A stretch of DNA of 64,000 bases from Bacteroidales bacterium (GCA_017550655.1 JAFZOK010000024.1:1-64000); one strand, 5' to 3'. Positions 49,647 to 59,689 are shown, counted from the stretch's first letter. Notes: generated by a model not told the origin, from the letters alone. Made by a program: numbers and translations.

Positions 49647-50027
49647 ATGGAACTTGGAGTAAGGAAATATGCCGTTGGAATTCTGGTCTGCGTCCTGATT
49701 GTGGAGGCAGTGGCACTGGCATTGGCTTATTTCCTGTATCCGGAGGCCCTGTCCTGGCAGCTGTATGTGATGCCGGTAGTGTTCTTTGCGGTTGCGCTGC
49801 TGGGGATACTTCTTCTTAGGCATTTTGCAAGGAAGGGAGACCGGAGCCTGGTTTCCGGCTATATGGCAGTTAGGGGAATCCGCCTGATTGTCCTGGTGGG
49901 ATTCCTGCTGGTAATGTTCATAATAGACAGACAGTCAGTCAAATGGGTGACGGCAGCCTTTGTGCTGTTCTACATCGCCCTGCTGGTATATGACACAATA
50001 TACTTTTCAAAGACAATGAAGAAGTGA
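49647..50027 (+). CDS. Membrane protein in the atp operon (AtpI-like)
   Basis: 126 residues with four TM helices (YAVGILVCVLIVEAVALALAYFL, LYVMPVVFFAVALLGILLL, IRLIVLVGFLLVMFII, WVTAAFVLFYIALLVYDTIYF). Its position between atpC and atpB fits the assembly-factor AtpI slot, but sequence similarity to AtpI is not obvious to me. It overlaps atpB by 4 nt (ATGA). Confidence 0.7.
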   Translation: MELGVRKYAVGILVCVLIVEAVALALAYFLYPEALSWQLYVMPVVFFAVALLGILLLRHFARKGDRSLVSGYMAVRGIRLIVLVGFLLVMFIIDRQSVKWVTAAFVLFYIALLVYDTIYFSKTMKK

Positions 50028-51112
50028 TGAGAAGGAGTCTGGCCATAATCGCGATGGTGTTTGCAGGGCTGATGTTCAGCTCCTCTTCCCTCCATGCCAC
50101 CGAGAAGGAGGGAGAGGGCGTAAATGTCCAGCACATCATCTTTGAGCACATGCTGGATTCCTACACCTGGCACATCACAAAGGTCGGAGAAAAGGACATA
50201 GCGGTCTATCTTCCTGTCATACTCTACAGCAAGACAACGGGCTGGCACGTCTTCTCCTCCAGAAGACTCCACGAGAACGGGGGAAGCTACGATGGCTTCT
50301 ATCCTGCTCCGGAAGACAGCGCCCATGCCTACAAGCTGATGGAAAAGATGCCGGACGGAAGCTTTGTCAGACCGATCGACCTGTCGCTGACGAAAATGGG
50401 CCTTGCACTCCTTATCAACGGAGCCATCCTTTTGCTTCTGTTCCTGCCGGCCGCAAGATGGTACAGGCGCCACGGCTCGGACCGCAACACCACGCCTACA
50501 AAATATGTGAGCTTCGTGGAAAGTCTTGTGGAGATGGTGGAAGACGGAATCATCAAGCCTTGCATCGGAGAAAACTACAGGAAGTTCTCTCCATATCTGC
50601 TTACGGCCTTCTTCTTCATCTTCACCTGCAACCTGATGAGTCTGCTCCCGATATTCCCTGGCGGAGTGGGCGTTACGGCTAATATGTCCATAACCCTGTT
50701 CCTTGCCCTTTGCACCTTCTTGATGGTGAACATCTTCGGAAGCAGGGAATATTGGAAGGAGATACTCTGGCCGGATGTCCCGACCTGGCTCAAGGCTCCG
50801 GTTCCGCTTATGCCGATGATAGAGCTACTGGGTATTTTCACCAAGCCTATCGCCCTTATGATAAGGCTCTTTGCAAACATGCTGGGCGGACACATGGCTA
50901 TGCTGGTGCTCACAACTTTGATTTTCATAGGATTCAGTGCCGGTGCGGTAATGGGAAGCTCGATGACTTTCCTTTCCGTGCTGTTCAATATATTCATGTA
51001 CGGGCTGGAACTTCTGGTTGCCTACATCCAGGCATACGTATTCACTCTGCTGAGTGCGGTGTTCATAGGTTCCGCCCAGATACACCACCATAAGGCAAAA
51101 GAAGAAAAGTAA
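50024..51112 (+). CDS. atpB: ATP synthase Fo subunit a
   Basis: 362 residues, longer than E. coli subunit a because of a ~120-residue N-terminal segment with a signal-like start (RSLAIIAMVFAGLMFSSSSLHA). The conserved core includes PIALMIRLFANMLGGHMAMLVL (essential Arg) and LELLVAYIQAYVFTLLSAVFIG. This is the stator half of the proton path. Confidence 0.94.
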   Translation: MMRRSLAIIAMVFAGLMFSSSSLHATEKEGEGVNVQHIIFEHMLDSYTWHITKVGEKDIAVYLPVILYSKTTGWHVFSSRRLHENGGSYDGFYPAPEDSAHAYKLMEKMPDGSFVRPIDLSLTKMGLALLINGAILLLLFLPAARWYRRHGSDRNTTPTKYVSFVESLVEMVEDGIIKPCIGENYRKFSPYLLTAFFFIFTCNLMSLLPIFPGGVGVTANMSITLFLALCTFLMVNIFGSREYWKEILWPDVPTWLKAPVPLMPMIELLGIFTKPIALMIRLFANMLGGHMAMLVLTTLIFIGFSAGAVMGSSMTFLSVLFNIFMYGLELLVAYIQAYVFTLLSAVFIGSAQIHHHKAKEEK

Positions 51113-51140
51113 AATATAAACAATTAAAAACTAACAGATT

Positions 51141-51410
51141 ATGTTATCAATTCTTACAGTTATCCTTGAGTACACGATGGCTGTTGCTGTCAGCAAGGCC
51201 GCAGCTGCAATAGGTGCGGGAATCGTAGTTATCGGCGCCGCTTTCGGAATCGGCAAGATCGGATCCAACGCTATGGACGCTATCGCACGCCAGCCTCAGG
51301 CTGCCGGAGACATCCGCAGCGGCATGATTCTTTCCGCCGCCCTTATCGAGGGTGTTTCCCTTATCGCGGTTATTGTCTGCATGCTTTCATACTTCGTTCA
51401 GCTCGACTAG
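51141..51410 (+). CDS. atpE: ATP synthase Fo subunit c
   Basis: 89 residues, two TM helices. The loop motif ARQPQAAGDIRSGM and the ion-binding carboxylate in ALIEGVSLIAVIVCML are present. The residues after the Glu are Gly-Val-Ser rather than the ESTxxY sodium signature, so I favour protons. A ~12-residue extra N-terminus precedes the first helix. Confidence 0.94.
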   Translation: MLSILTVILEYTMAVAVSKAAAAIGAGIVVIGAAFGIGKIGSNAMDAIARQPQAAGDIRSGMILSAALIEGVSLIAVIVCMLSYFVQLD

Positions 51411-51434
51411 TAACGGATTAATAAAGAATAAGTT

Positions 51435-51956
51435 ATGTCTTTACTTGTTCCCGACAGCGGACTGTTGTTCTGGATGCTCATATCCTTTGGCGTGGTGTTC
51501 TTCATTCTCGCCAAGTTTGCGTTTCCGGTAATAACCAAGTCTGTCGAGGAGAGAAAGAATTATGTGGAAACTTCCTTGAACGACGCCAGGGTGGCCAAGG
51601 AGACTCTCGCAAGGGTTGAAGAAGACACCAAGTCCATCATCGCCGAGGCAAACAAGGAGCAGGGCAGGGTTCTCAACGAAGCCGCCAGCCAGCGGGAGAA
51701 GATAATCGCCGCTGCCAAGGACGAGGCTTCCGAGCAGGCCCGCAAGACTCTGGAGGATGCCCGTGAGCAGATCCAGAGAGAGAAGGACGAGGCCATGCTT
51801 TCCGTACGCAGGGAGATGGCAAGCCTTTCCTGCGACATCGCGGAGAAAGTGCTCCGCGAGAAGCTCTCTGACCAGCAGAGCCAGATGGCGCTCATAGACA
51901 AGATGCTCGAGGAAGTTGTAAGGGAGACAGGCGCTCAAGGGGGCGCACTCTCCTGA
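51435..51956 (+). CDS. atpF: ATP synthase Fo subunit b
   Basis: 173 residues. One N-terminal TM helix (GLLFWMLISFGVVFFILAKFAFP), then a long charged helix for the peripheral stalk (TLARVEEDTKSIIAEANKEQ, EQARKTLEDAREQIQREKDE). Typical of atpF in length and layout; 24 nt after atpE. Confidence 0.93.
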   Translation: MSLLVPDSGLLFWMLISFGVVFFILAKFAFPVITKSVEERKNYVETSLNDARVAKETLARVEEDTKSIIAEANKEQGRVLNEAASQREKIIAAAKDEASEQARKTLEDAREQIQREKDEAMLSVRREMASLSCDIAEKVLREKLSDQQSQMALIDKMLEEVVRETGAQGGALS

Positions 51957-51967
51957 AAAACAGGATT

Positions 51968-52528
51968 ATGGATGTAGGAGTTCTGGCGGTAAGATATGCC
52001 AAGGCATTGCTGGGTTACGCCCAAGACCAGGGCGTGGCCGGGAAGGTTTACGCCCTCTCGGATGCGGTGCTGCAGTGCTTTGCCCAGAACCCTGGCCTGT
52101 CCACCACAATTGAAGATCCTTTGCTCTCCCCGGAAGAAAAGCTCAAGCTGCTTTCCACCACTGTCGAAGGCAGCGGAGAAGAAGGAGAAGTGATGCTCAG
52201 GTATTTTTCCCTGATGATAGAAAAGCGCAGGGAAGCCTATCTGGCCTCGTCTCTGAGAAGCTATATGGACCTCTACCGCAAGAGCGAAGGTATAGCGGTG
52301 GTAAAGATCATTACCGCCGTTTCCCTTGACAAGGAAATGGAAGACAAGATTCTTTCCCGCGTCTCGGCGATGCTGGGCAAGAAGATTGAGCTTCAGAAGA
52401 GTGTCGACCCTTCAATCGAGGGCGGCTTCATCTTCGATATAGACGATTACAGGTTGGATGCGAGCGTGGCGTCGCGCCTCAGGCAGATACGCCGCCAGCT
52501 CATAGACAAGAACAGGAGAATAGTTTAG
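51968..52528 (+). CDS. atpH: ATP synthase F1 subunit delta
   Basis: 186 residues. The helical N-terminal domain ([21 protein letters not shown]) and the C-terminal signature [43 protein letters not shown] match the OSCP/delta family that joins F1 to the stator. It ends 2 nt before the atpA ATG. Confidence 0.92.
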   Translation: MDVGVLAVRYAKALLGYAQDQGVAGKVYALSDAVLQCFAQNPGLSTTIEDPLLSPEEKLKLLSTTVEGSGEEGEVMLRYFSLMIEKRREAYLASSLRSYMDLYRKSEGIAVVKIITAVSLDKEMEDKILSRVSAMLGKKIELQKSVDPSIEGGFIFDIDDYRLDASVASRLRQIRRQLIDKNRRIV

Positions 52529-52530
52529 TT

Positions 52531-54117
52531 ATGGCATTGAATATCAAAGCAAGCGAAGTTTCCGACGTGTTGCGCAGGCAACTGGAAGGCATTCAGGACA
52601 AGATAGCCATGGACGAGGTGGGTACCGTCCTTCAGGTCAGCGACGGAGTTGTCAGAATTTACGGTCTGAGAAACGCCGAGGCCAGCGAGCTTCTCGAATT
52701 TGAAAACGGGGAGATGGCCGTGGTGATGAACCTGGAGGAAGACAACGTGGGCGCCGTGCTTTTGGGACCTACGGACGATATCAAGGAGGGATTCACCGTA
52801 CGACGGACAAAGCGCATCGCCTCAATCAGGGTTGGCGAGAGCATGCTCGGAAGAGTCATAAACCCTCTGGGCCAGCCTCTTGACGGCAAGGGAGAAGTTG
52901 GTGGGGAACTCTTTGAGATGCCTCTGGAAAGAAAGGCTCCGGGAGTGGTTTTCCGTCAGCCGGTTAACCAGCCGCTCCAGACGGGTATCAAGGCCATCGA
53001 CTCCATGATCCCTATCGGAAGAGGCCAGAGAGAGCTCATCATCGGAGACCGCCAGACGGGAAAGACCGCCATTGCTATAGACACCATCATCAACCAGAAG
53101 AACGCAATGCGCAAGGGCAAGCCGGTTTACTGCATCTATGTGGCTGTAGGCCAGAAGGGTTCCACCGTTGCGGCCCTGGTGGAGACATTGAGAAAGAGCG
53201 GTGCCATGGACTACACGGTTGTGGTTTGCGCCACCGCCGCGGATCCTGCCGCCTTGCAGTACTTCGCCCCGTTTGCGGGAGCCGCAATCGGAGAGTATTT
53301 CAGGGATACCGGAAGGGATGCTCTGGTAGTTTATGACGACCTCAGCAAGCAGGCCGTTTCCTACCGCGAGGTTTCCCTGATTCTCCGCCGTCCTTCAGGC
53401 CGCGAGGCATACCCTGGAGACATTTTCTACCTGCACTCAAGGCTTCTGGAGAGAGCCGCCAAGATAATTGACCAGCAGGAAGTTGCTGAGAAGATGAACG
53501 ACCTTCCCGCATCGCTGAAGGGAAAGGTCAAGGGAGGAGGTTCCCTTACGGCCCTTCCAATAATCGAGACCCAGGAGGGAGACGTTTCCGCATATATTCC
53601 GACCAACGTGATTTCCATTACGGACGGACAGATCTTCCTGGATACGGACCTGTTCAACCAGGGCAACCGTCCGGCAATCAACGTGGGTATTTCCGTTTCC
53701 CGTGTTGGCGGTAACGCACAGATCAAGCCAATGAAGAAAGTTGCCGGAACCCTGAAGATAGACCAGGCCCAGTACCAGGAACTCGAGGCCTTCTCCAAGT
53801 TCGGAGGAGAGATGGACAAGGTTACCGCAATGACCATAGACAAGGGAAGGAAGAACACCCGTCTGCTTATCCAGCCTCAGTACTCGCCGATGCCTGTGGA
53901 GGAGCAGGTGGCAATTCTCTACTGCGGAACTCACGGACTGTTCAAGGATTTGGACATCAGCCAGATCCAGGCCTTCGAGAAGACCTTTATCAACTCGCTG
54001 AGGCTCAATCATCAGGAAGATGTGCTGGACCTTCTTGCAAAGGGAGAGTTCAACGACGACATCACCTCCAAGATCGAGAAGACTGCCAAGATGACTCTCA
54101 ACCAGTTTATAGCATAG
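52531..54117 (+). CDS. atpA: ATP synthase F1 subunit alpha
   Basis: 528 residues. [20 protein letters not shown] (Walker A), [48 protein letters not shown] and the C-terminal [21 protein letters not shown] are characteristic. The non-catalytic nucleotide-binding subunit; normal length. Confidence 0.97.
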   Translation: MALNIKASEVSDVLRRQLEGIQDKIAMDEVGTVLQVSDGVVRIYGLRNAEASELLEFENGEMAVVMNLEEDNVGAVLLGPTDDIKEGFTVRRTKRIASIRVGESMLGRVINPLGQPLDGKGEVGGELFEMPLERKAPGVVFRQPVNQPLQTGIKAIDSMIPIGRGQRELIIGDRQTGKTAIAIDTIINQKNAMRKGKPVYCIYVAVGQKGSTVAALVETLRKSGAMDYTVVVCATAADPAALQYFAPFAGAAIGEYFRDTGRDALVVYDDLSKQAVSYREVSLILRRPSGREAYPGDIFYLHSRLLERAAKIIDQQEVAEKMNDLPASLKGKVKGGGSLTALPIIETQEGDVSAYIPTNVISITDGQIFLDTDLFNQGNRPAINVGISVSRVGGNAQIKPMKKVAGTLKIDQAQYQELEAFSKFGGEMDKVTAMTIDKGRKNTRLLIQPQYSPMPVEEQVAILYCGTHGLFKDLDISQIQAFEKTFINSLRLNHQEDVLDLLAKGEFNDDITSKIEKTAKMTLNQFIA

Positions 54118-54121
54118 GATT

Positions 54122-55018
54122 ATGGCATCGCTGAAGGAGATAAAGTCCAGGATAGGTTCCGTCAAGGGAACAAGCAAGGTTACCTCTGCGATGAAGATGG
54201 TTTCCTCCGCCAAGCTTCATAAGGCGCAGGGAATGATTAACGCCATGCTGCCTTACCAGAAAAGCCTGGACGATATCGTTTCCAACTTCCTCTCGGGAGA
54301 GACTCCTTTCACGTCTCCTTATGTGCTCCGTGAGGATGAAAAGCCTGCTGCCGCGAGCAGGGTTGCGGTTGTGGTATTCTCTTCCAACTCTTCTTTGTGC
54401 GGAGCCTTCAACTACAACATAATCAGAGAGTTTATGGCTCTGGTCCTGGACCTTAAGGCAGAAGGGGTTCCGGATGAAAATATAGATGTATATGCTGTGG
54501 GCAAGAAGGTGGAGGATGCCGTAAGGAAGATGGAATTCAAGCCTTATTCTTACCAAAGCCTTGCTGCCAAACCGGATTACAAGGAGGTATTCGCCCTGGC
54601 TTCAAACATTATGGAGCAGTATGCTTCCGGGAAACTTTCCAGGGTATATGTAATATATCATCACTTCAAGAGTTCTGCAGTCCAGAAAGTTGAGAGGCTG
54701 ACTTACCTTCCGCTGGAAATCTCTTCCTACAAAAAGGAAAAGAACGCAACTGCAGACGGATGGCTGAACAATTATATCGTGGAACCGTCTGTTTCACAGG
54801 TTATCGAATCTCTGATGCCTCAGCTTCTCAAGCAGAAACTCTATACCTGCCTGGCAGATTCTTACGCCAGTGAGCACGCCGCAAGAACCATCGCAATGCA
54901 GGTGGCAACGGACAATGCGGAAGACCTTATCCAGGAGCTGACGATTCTTTACAACAAGAGCCGCCAGCAGGCGATTACCGCGGAGTTGCTGGATATAGTA
55001 GCGGGTAGTTCCCAGTAA
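54122..55018 (+). CDS. atpG: ATP synthase F1 subunit gamma
   Basis: 298 residues. N-terminal ASLKEIKSRIGSVKGTSKVTSAMKMVSSAKLHKAQ and C-terminal ARTIAMQVATDNAEDLIQELTILYNKSRQQAITAELLDIVAGS are the coiled-coil shaft segments of gamma. Last gene of the operon, followed 5 nt later by a tandem repeat. Confidence 0.96.
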   Translation: MASLKEIKSRIGSVKGTSKVTSAMKMVSSAKLHKAQGMINAMLPYQKSLDDIVSNFLSGETPFTSPYVLREDEKPAAASRVAVVVFSSNSSLCGAFNYNIIREFMALVLDLKAEGVPDENIDVYAVGKKVEDAVRKMEFKPYSYQSLAAKPDYKEVFALASNIMEQYASGKLSRVYVIYHHFKSSAVQKVERLTYLPLEISSYKKEKNATADGWLNNYIVEPSVSQVIESLMPQLLKQKLYTCLADSYASEHAARTIAMQVATDNAEDLIQELTILYNKSRQQAITAELLDIVAGSSQ

Positions 55019-55023
55019 AAGGT

Positions 55024-55162
55024 GCTCCCTCTGGCACACGGATTGGGACAGAAGGCGCATTTTAGGCGGTTTTTGCTCCCTCTGACACACAGAACGGGAC
55101 AGAAGCAGCATTTTAGGCGGTTTTTGCTCCCTCTGACACACAGAACGGGACAGAAGGCGCAT
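55024..55162. repeat. 51-bp tandem repeat, 2.7 copies, after atpG
   Basis: Units begin GCTCCCTCTG at 55024, 55075 and 55126, a strict 51-bp period with few differences. Each unit contains GGACAGAAG and TTTTAGGCGGTTTTT. The third copy is cut short next to the MBL gene end. No hairpin terminator with a T run is obvious apart from the TTTTT inside the units. Confidence 0.9.
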
Positions 55163-55170
55163 GAATGTCT

Positions 55171-56265
55171 TTACGGGAGGTCTGTCAGGTATCCGATTTG
55201 AAGGACTTTCAATTTTTTTCCGGATTTTTCCGCCGCAGCCTTTTCGTTTTCAAGAGGCTCGTCCCAGTTGTGCTGGGCCAGGGCGAACTTTCCGTGATGG
55301 ACGGTAATGTATTCACTGGCGTTCAGGTCTTCCATCACATTGTGCAGATTCTCCGGCATCGTGTGGATGAGTGCCCAGCGTGGATTGTACTGGCCGTTTT
55401 CTATAATAGCCAGGTCCAGATTGTATTTCTCTCCAATTCCCTTGAAATGAGAGCCGTATCCGCTATCTCCACCAATGAATACGCTCCTTCCTCCAACTTC
55501 CAGGACAAATGATGCCCACAGGGTTCTGTTCCTGCGGAAGCCCCTTCCTGAAAAATGTCTTGCCGGGGTGCAGTGGAATGTAACGGAGTGCTCTTCCGCA
55601 TCTGAACCGCAGTCCTGATTTAGGGAAGAATACTTTTCTTCCCAGTCTAACTCAGTGATGCTTTCCGGTTTGTAGCCCCAATACTCAAGATGCGAGCCAA
55701 CTCCAAGCGGTGCGATGACTTTTCCGACATTGTGCTTCAGCCTCTTTGCGGCCTTGTAGTCCAGATGGTCGTAGTGGTCGTGAGTGTAAACCAGATAATC
55801 TATGAAAGGGAAATCCTGGGGCCTGTAGATGGATGTTCCCTTGAACGGCCGGTTTATGAAAGAAATCGGGGAACCCCTGAACAGAACAGGATCCACGAGT
55901 ATTGTTTTCCCGTCAATTACAAGAAGGTAAGAGGAATGCCCGAACCAGATTATCTTGTTTTGTTTCTCCTTGATTGCCTGTTCAATGGCTTCTGTGTCCA
56001 AAGGTGATGCTTCCGTTGGCTTTTCCGGCTTCAGACCCTTTTTGCTGCCGGTCAGAAAGTTCCAGATTATGGATGCGGTGCTCTGCTTTTTTTCTGCATC
56101 GGTGAACAGCTTTGTAGGCTCCGGATTAACAAATCTGCCGTTTTGGAAATTGGGGCTCTTGCGGCATCTTTCCAGCCTTGCACCGTGGGGAATCCTGCCT
56201 ATGCTCACATAGTCAGTGAAGAACAGGGCCACGATGGCCAGCAGTATTCCCAGAGTGATCAGCAT
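55171..56265 (-). CDS. MBL-fold metallo-hydrolase (NAPE-PLD/UlaG-like)
   Basis: 364 residues. An N-terminal TM helix (LITLGILLAIVALFFTDYV) anchors the protein. The beta-lactamase-fold core has IIWFGHSSYLLVIDGKTILVDPVL and the metal motif THDHYDH (His162, His164, Asp166, His167), later RHFSGRGF, GGDSGYGSHF and a final YITVHHGKFALAQHNW. Nearest relatives by motif are NAPE-PLD-like phosphodiesterases. Substrate unknown. Confidence 0.88.
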   Translation of the reverse strand: MLITLGILLAIVALFFTDYVSIGRIPHGARLERCRKSPNFQNGRFVNPEPTKLFTDAEKKQSTASIIWNFLTGSKKGLKPEKPTEASPLDTEAIEQAIKEKQNKIIWFGHSSYLLVIDGKTILVDPVLFRGSPISFINRPFKGTSIYRPQDFPFIDYLVYTHDHYDHLDYKAAKRLKHNVGKVIAPLGVGSHLEYWGYKPESITELDWEEKYSSLNQDCGSDAEEHSVTFHCTPARHFSGRGFRRNRTLWASFVLEVGGRSVFIGGDSGYGSHFKGIGEKYNLDLAIIENGQYNPRWALIHTMPENLHNVMEDLNASEYITVHHGKFALAQHNWDEPLENEKAAAEKSGKKLKVLQIGYLTDLP

Positions 56266-56377
56266 CCTTTTCGGTTTAACTGCGCAAAGGTATCAAAAAC
56301 CACGCTAACAGAAACTCTTTCCGTAACGGTTTCTTTAGATAATCTGACATATCTTGCGTATTTTATACACAAATGTT

Positions 56378-56385
56378 TATATTTG
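56378..56385 (+). promoter_or_regulatory. -7 box for the Nudix regulator
   Basis: TATATTTG, 19 nt before the ATG at 56405. CTTG at 56353-56356 may serve as a weak -33 (21-nt spacer). Confidence 0.55.
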
Positions 56386-56404
56386 CGCAATAATTCATAC
56401 AATT

Positions 56405-57301
56405 ATGGCACACAGCGTTTTCAAGTACCGTACAGGTGAGGCATATCCTTATTGCTACAAATATCCTCAGGTGGCCCTCACGGCAGATTGTGTAATCTTC
56501 TCATACGACGGGAAAGATCTTCTTGTCCTCCTTGTAAGGAGGGGAGTAGAGCCGTTCAAGGACAAATGGGCTCTGCCGGGAGGATTTGTCAAGCCGGAAG
56601 AGACCGCAGAGCAAGGTGCAAGGAGAGAACTGCGTGAAGAGACTGGCCTCGAGGCCAACTACCTTGAGCAGATAAAGATCTTTTCAGATCCTGACAGGGA
56701 TCCGAGGCAGAGGGTTGTGACAGTTCCTTTCATCGCTCTTGTAAACTACGCTCCCGTTGTGGGTGGAGACGATGCCGCCGAGGCAAAGTGGTATCCTGTT
56801 GACCAGGTTCCGGAACTGGCTTTCGACCACACGCAGATTCTCCAGGAAGCCCGTGCCGCTCTGAAACAGTCCGTGTATTTCAATCCTGTATCTTTCGATC
56901 TTCTGCCGCACCAGTTCACCATGCCTCAGCTTCAGAGACTGTATGAGATAATACTTGGACGAAAGTTCGACCGCCGCAACTTTGCCCGCAAGATGAACAG
57001 TCTGGATGTGCTGGATTATCAAGGTGTTGATAATGGCGATGAGGATTTAGGTTCAATCGATTCATTGCTTGACAAGCAGCCGGCCTATTGCAGAAAACAG
57101 GATTTTAAGGAATGTGAATCAGTTCCGCAGATGTGCATTGAGGCAGATGCTGGCATTCCTGCGGAAGAAGCCCCTGCAACCGTTAAAGACAGAAAAGCTG
57201 ATAGAAAGAATATGCCGTCGCGCAAACCTTCCATCTTCTCCTTCAATCTAAGCAAGTGGATGTCTATGAAGGAGAAGAAAGGCAACAATTTTGAATTCTA
57301 G
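56405..57301 (+). CDS. Nudix-winged-helix regulator (NrtR/AraR-like)
   Basis: 298 residues from MAHSVFKYRTGEAYPYCYKY. The Nudix box GGFVKPEETAEQGARRELREETGL (residues 59-82) is intact: G-x5-E-x7-REL-x-EE-x-GL. Residues ~160-225 (FDLLPHQFTMPQLQRLYEIILGRKFDRRNFARKMNSLDVL) form the NrtR-type winged helix. Relatives are ADP-ribose-responsive or sugar-phosphate-responsive repressors such as the Bacteroides arabinose regulator. The unusual acidic/Lys-rich C-terminal ~70 residues are not part of either domain. A complete box leaves open an active hydrolase. Confidence 0.87.
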   Translation: MAHSVFKYRTGEAYPYCYKYPQVALTADCVIFSYDGKDLLVLLVRRGVEPFKDKWALPGGFVKPEETAEQGARRELREETGLEANYLEQIKIFSDPDRDPRQRVVTVPFIALVNYAPVVGGDDAAEAKWYPVDQVPELAFDHTQILQEARAALKQSVYFNPVSFDLLPHQFTMPQLQRLYEIILGRKFDRRNFARKMNSLDVLDYQGVDNGDEDLGSIDSLLDKQPAYCRKQDFKECESVPQMCIEADAGIPAEEAPATVKDRKADRKNMPSRKPSIFSFNLSKWMSMKEKKGNNFEF

Positions 57302-57303
57302 AC

Positions 57304-58773
57304 TCAGGCAAGTTCTCCTTTCTTAAGGACGTGGCGCATGTGCAGCCATACTGCAACCGTTACCACAATGGTGGCGCATCCCGCCAGTATGGTTCCAAGG
57401 TTCCTTTCCAGACCCATCATCTGGCCGGATGTGAACAGGAAGTCCGTGCAGATGAAAGTCATGAACATTGCCGGCAGCAGGGAGATCAGGTAATAAGGCT
57501 TCCCGTTCATAACCCTATAGCTTCTCAGATACAGGAACACTGTTATCGCCCAGAGGGTGAACACGGCAAGAGTCTGGTTTGCCCAGGCGAAATACCTCCA
57601 CAGTATATCGTAGTTCATAAGGGTTATGGCATAGCCGATTGCAAACATCGGGATACAGATATAGAGTCTCTTGAGGATGCTCTTCTGCTCCATTCCCATA
57701 AAATCGGCGATGATGAGCCTTGAACTTCTGAAGGCCGTGTCTCCGGAGGTGATAGGGGCGGCAACCACTCCGAGAAGAGCCAGGATTGCGCCGAACTTTC
57801 CAAGGGTTGTGTTGGTTATTTCGTTCACAGCCCAGGATGCGTCGTTTCCGTGCTCTGCGAGGGCGGCGTTCAGTCCGGCAAGGGAATCTTCCACGCCGTT
57901 AAATCCTCTGAAGAAGGCCATTGCGGCTGCGGCCCAGATCAGGGCTATTATGCTCTCCGATATCATTGCGCCGTAGAACACGCTGCGGCTTTCCTTGCGG
58001 TCCTTCAGGCATCTTGCCATCATAGGGCTTTGGGTTGCATGGAATCCCGAGATTGCTCCGCAGGCTATCGTGATGAACATTGTAGGTATGATAGGGAAAC
58101 TTGCGGAATTAGGCTTGGCGTTGGCAAATGTGGTAAGGTCCGGAATCACAAGATTGCCTGTAAACAAGACGTACAGGATTCCCAGTGCCATGAATATCAG
58201 AGCTATTCCGAAGATCGGATAAACGTTTCCGATAATCTTGTCTATTGGCAGCAGGGTTGCCAGGATGTAGTATGCAAACACTATGTACAGCCATACGCTC
58301 TTGTCCCATCCTGTCATTGAGGCGAGGATTCCGGCCGGCCCCAGCATAAACACAGCTCCCACCAGTATCATCATAACAACCGCAAAGAGCCTCATCACCT
58401 GCTTGGTGGTCATTCCCAGATATTTGCCTATGATTTCCGGAAGGCTTGCGCCGTTGTGGTTGAGGCTCATCACTCCGGCGATGAAGTCGTGCATCGCGCC
58501 CATAAAGATGCCTCCTAGGGTTATCCACAGGAACGCCACCGGCCCGTAGGTTGCTCCCAGCACCGCTCCGAATATTGGCCCCAGGCCCGCAATGTTCAGA
58601 AGCTGGATCAGGAAGGTCTTCCACCTCGGCATCGGGATATAGTCCACCCCGTCATACATTGTCTTTGACGGAACTTCCTTGTCCCTCTTGATACCCAATG
58701 TCCTTTCCAGAAACCATCCGTATGTGAAATAGGCGACAATCAGTGCCGCCAGGCAAATCAGGAATGTTGTCAT
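57304..58773 (-). CDS. cstA: CstA-family peptide/pyruvate transporter
   Basis: 489 residues from MTTFLICLAALIVAYFTYGW; the longer ORF start has no support. About 13 TM helices. The CstA core includes IAGLGPIFGAVLGATYGPVAFLWITLGGIFMGAMHDFIAGVMSLNHNGASLPEIIGKYLG and TIACGAISGFHATQSPMMARCL. It is shorter than E. coli CstA (~700 aa) but normal for the Bacteroidota form. Transports pyruvate or peptides under carbon limitation in the characterised relatives. Confidence 0.92.
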   Translation of the reverse strand: MTTFLICLAALIVAYFTYGWFLERTLGIKRDKEVPSKTMYDGVDYIPMPRWKTFLIQLLNIAGLGPIFGAVLGATYGPVAFLWITLGGIFMGAMHDFIAGVMSLNHNGASLPEIIGKYLGMTTKQVMRLFAVVMMILVGAVFMLGPAGILASMTGWDKSVWLYIVFAYYILATLLPIDKIIGNVYPIFGIALIFMALGILYVLFTGNLVIPDLTTFANAKPNSASFPIIPTMFITIACGAISGFHATQSPMMARCLKDRKESRSVFYGAMISESIIALIWAAAAMAFFRGFNGVEDSLAGLNAALAEHGNDASWAVNEITNTTLGKFGAILALLGVVAAPITSGDTAFRSSRLIIADFMGMEQKSILKRLYICIPMFAIGYAITLMNYDILWRYFAWANQTLAVFTLWAITVFLYLRSYRVMNGKPYYLISLLPAMFMTFICTDFLFTSGQMMGLERNLGTILAGCATIVVTVAVWLHMRHVLKKGELA

Positions 58774-58795
58774 ATCGTTGAAATTAAACAGACAC

Positions 58796-58823
58796 AAATT
58801 TAAGAATAAATGACTAACTTTGG
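58796..58823. promoter_or_regulatory. Divergent -7 boxes between cstA and the YD-like lipoprotein gene
   Basis: TAAATTTG on the minus strand (58796-58803) faces cstA (ATG at 58773). TAACTTTG on the plus strand (58816-58823) faces the gene at 58844. The boxes are 12 bp apart. Confidence 0.55.
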
Positions 58824-58843
58824 TCAGATAAAAAACCACAGTC

Positions 58844-59656
58844 ATGAAAGTTATTCTTATAGCATTAGCCGTAGCGGCACTGAGCATTGCCGGCTGCCAC
58901 TCCAACCAGAACAACCAGAAAGATCCTTCCGATGCTCCTGAAACCGAAGCGGTAACCCAGGCTCCAGAGGCAGAGGCACTGCCTGCAGAGAACACCAAGT
59001 ACAATCCAAACGACGCCCGCACATTCGGGCTTGTAGGCCCTGTCCAGGAAGTCCGTTATTCAAAGGCCCTGCTTTCCACCACAAGTACTGACGAGCAGGG
59101 AGATCCTTGGTTCGAGTCCGATGAACTTGAACTTACATTCGACGAATATGGCAGAGTAACACAGGATGGCCTGCGAGGCTGCAAATATGTCTATGACGAG
59201 AACGGAAACTTCATCAAGGGTTTCTCTGACAAGACAGTGATGAAGCGTGACGATAACGGCCGCATAATTTCTTATTCCAACACCAATGTTGAAGGTGTGG
59301 ATGATTACTCAAAAATCAACTTTGACGAATATATTGGCAAAAGCTTTGAGTATGACGATCTTGGCAGGGTTACAAAGCAAACTCAGTCCGGCTGGGAATG
59401 GATGACGGATTTTACCTATACCTATTTTGGCGGCAATGTCTATCCTAAGACCGAAAAATACGACAGTACCGCGGAGTCTCTTGTTATTGAAGGCACGGTA
59501 GAATACGAGTACCTCAAGTATGACAAGAACGGGAACTGGCTGGAAAGAAACTCATACGTGAAGGAAACCACCCGCGACTGCGGCGGAGCTGGTGATCCGG
59601 AAACCATAGAATACAAGTACCTTGAAAGGCGTACCATCAAATACTATCCAAACTAG
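58844..59656 (+). CDS. Lipoprotein with YD/RHS-like repeats
   Basis: 270 residues. MKVILIALAVAALSIAGC is a lipoprotein signal; a Glu/Pro/Ala-rich linker follows. The body has the loose pattern LTFDEYGRVTQDG, YDENGNFIKGF, RDDNGRIISYS, YDDLGRVTKQTQ and YDKNGNWLERNSY typical of YD-type repeats. Likely surface or periplasmic; the ligand is unknown. It is followed by an intrinsic terminator. Confidence 0.8.
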   Translation: MKVILIALAVAALSIAGCHSNQNNQKDPSDAPETEAVTQAPEAEALPAENTKYNPNDARTFGLVGPVQEVRYSKALLSTTSTDEQGDPWFESDELELTFDEYGRVTQDGLRGCKYVYDENGNFIKGFSDKTVMKRDDNGRIISYSNTNVEGVDDYSKINFDEYIGKSFEYDDLGRVTKQTQSGWEWMTDFTYTYFGGNVYPKTEKYDSTAESLVIEGTVEYEYLKYDKNGNWLERNSYVKETTRDCGGAGDPETIEYKYLERRTIKYYPN

Positions 59657-59689
59657 TTTATACGCTAACATACAGTAACCCTCAACCAG

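Noticed and set aside
55024..55162. CRISPR-like array
   Set aside because: Units are contiguous 51-bp tandem copies without unique spacers, there are fewer than three full copies and no cas genes.
54794..55162. Minus-strand ORF with repeated SRSVCQRE units
   Set aside because: It is the tandem repeat and the antisense of atpG read in one frame; no start signal, promoter or recognisable fold.
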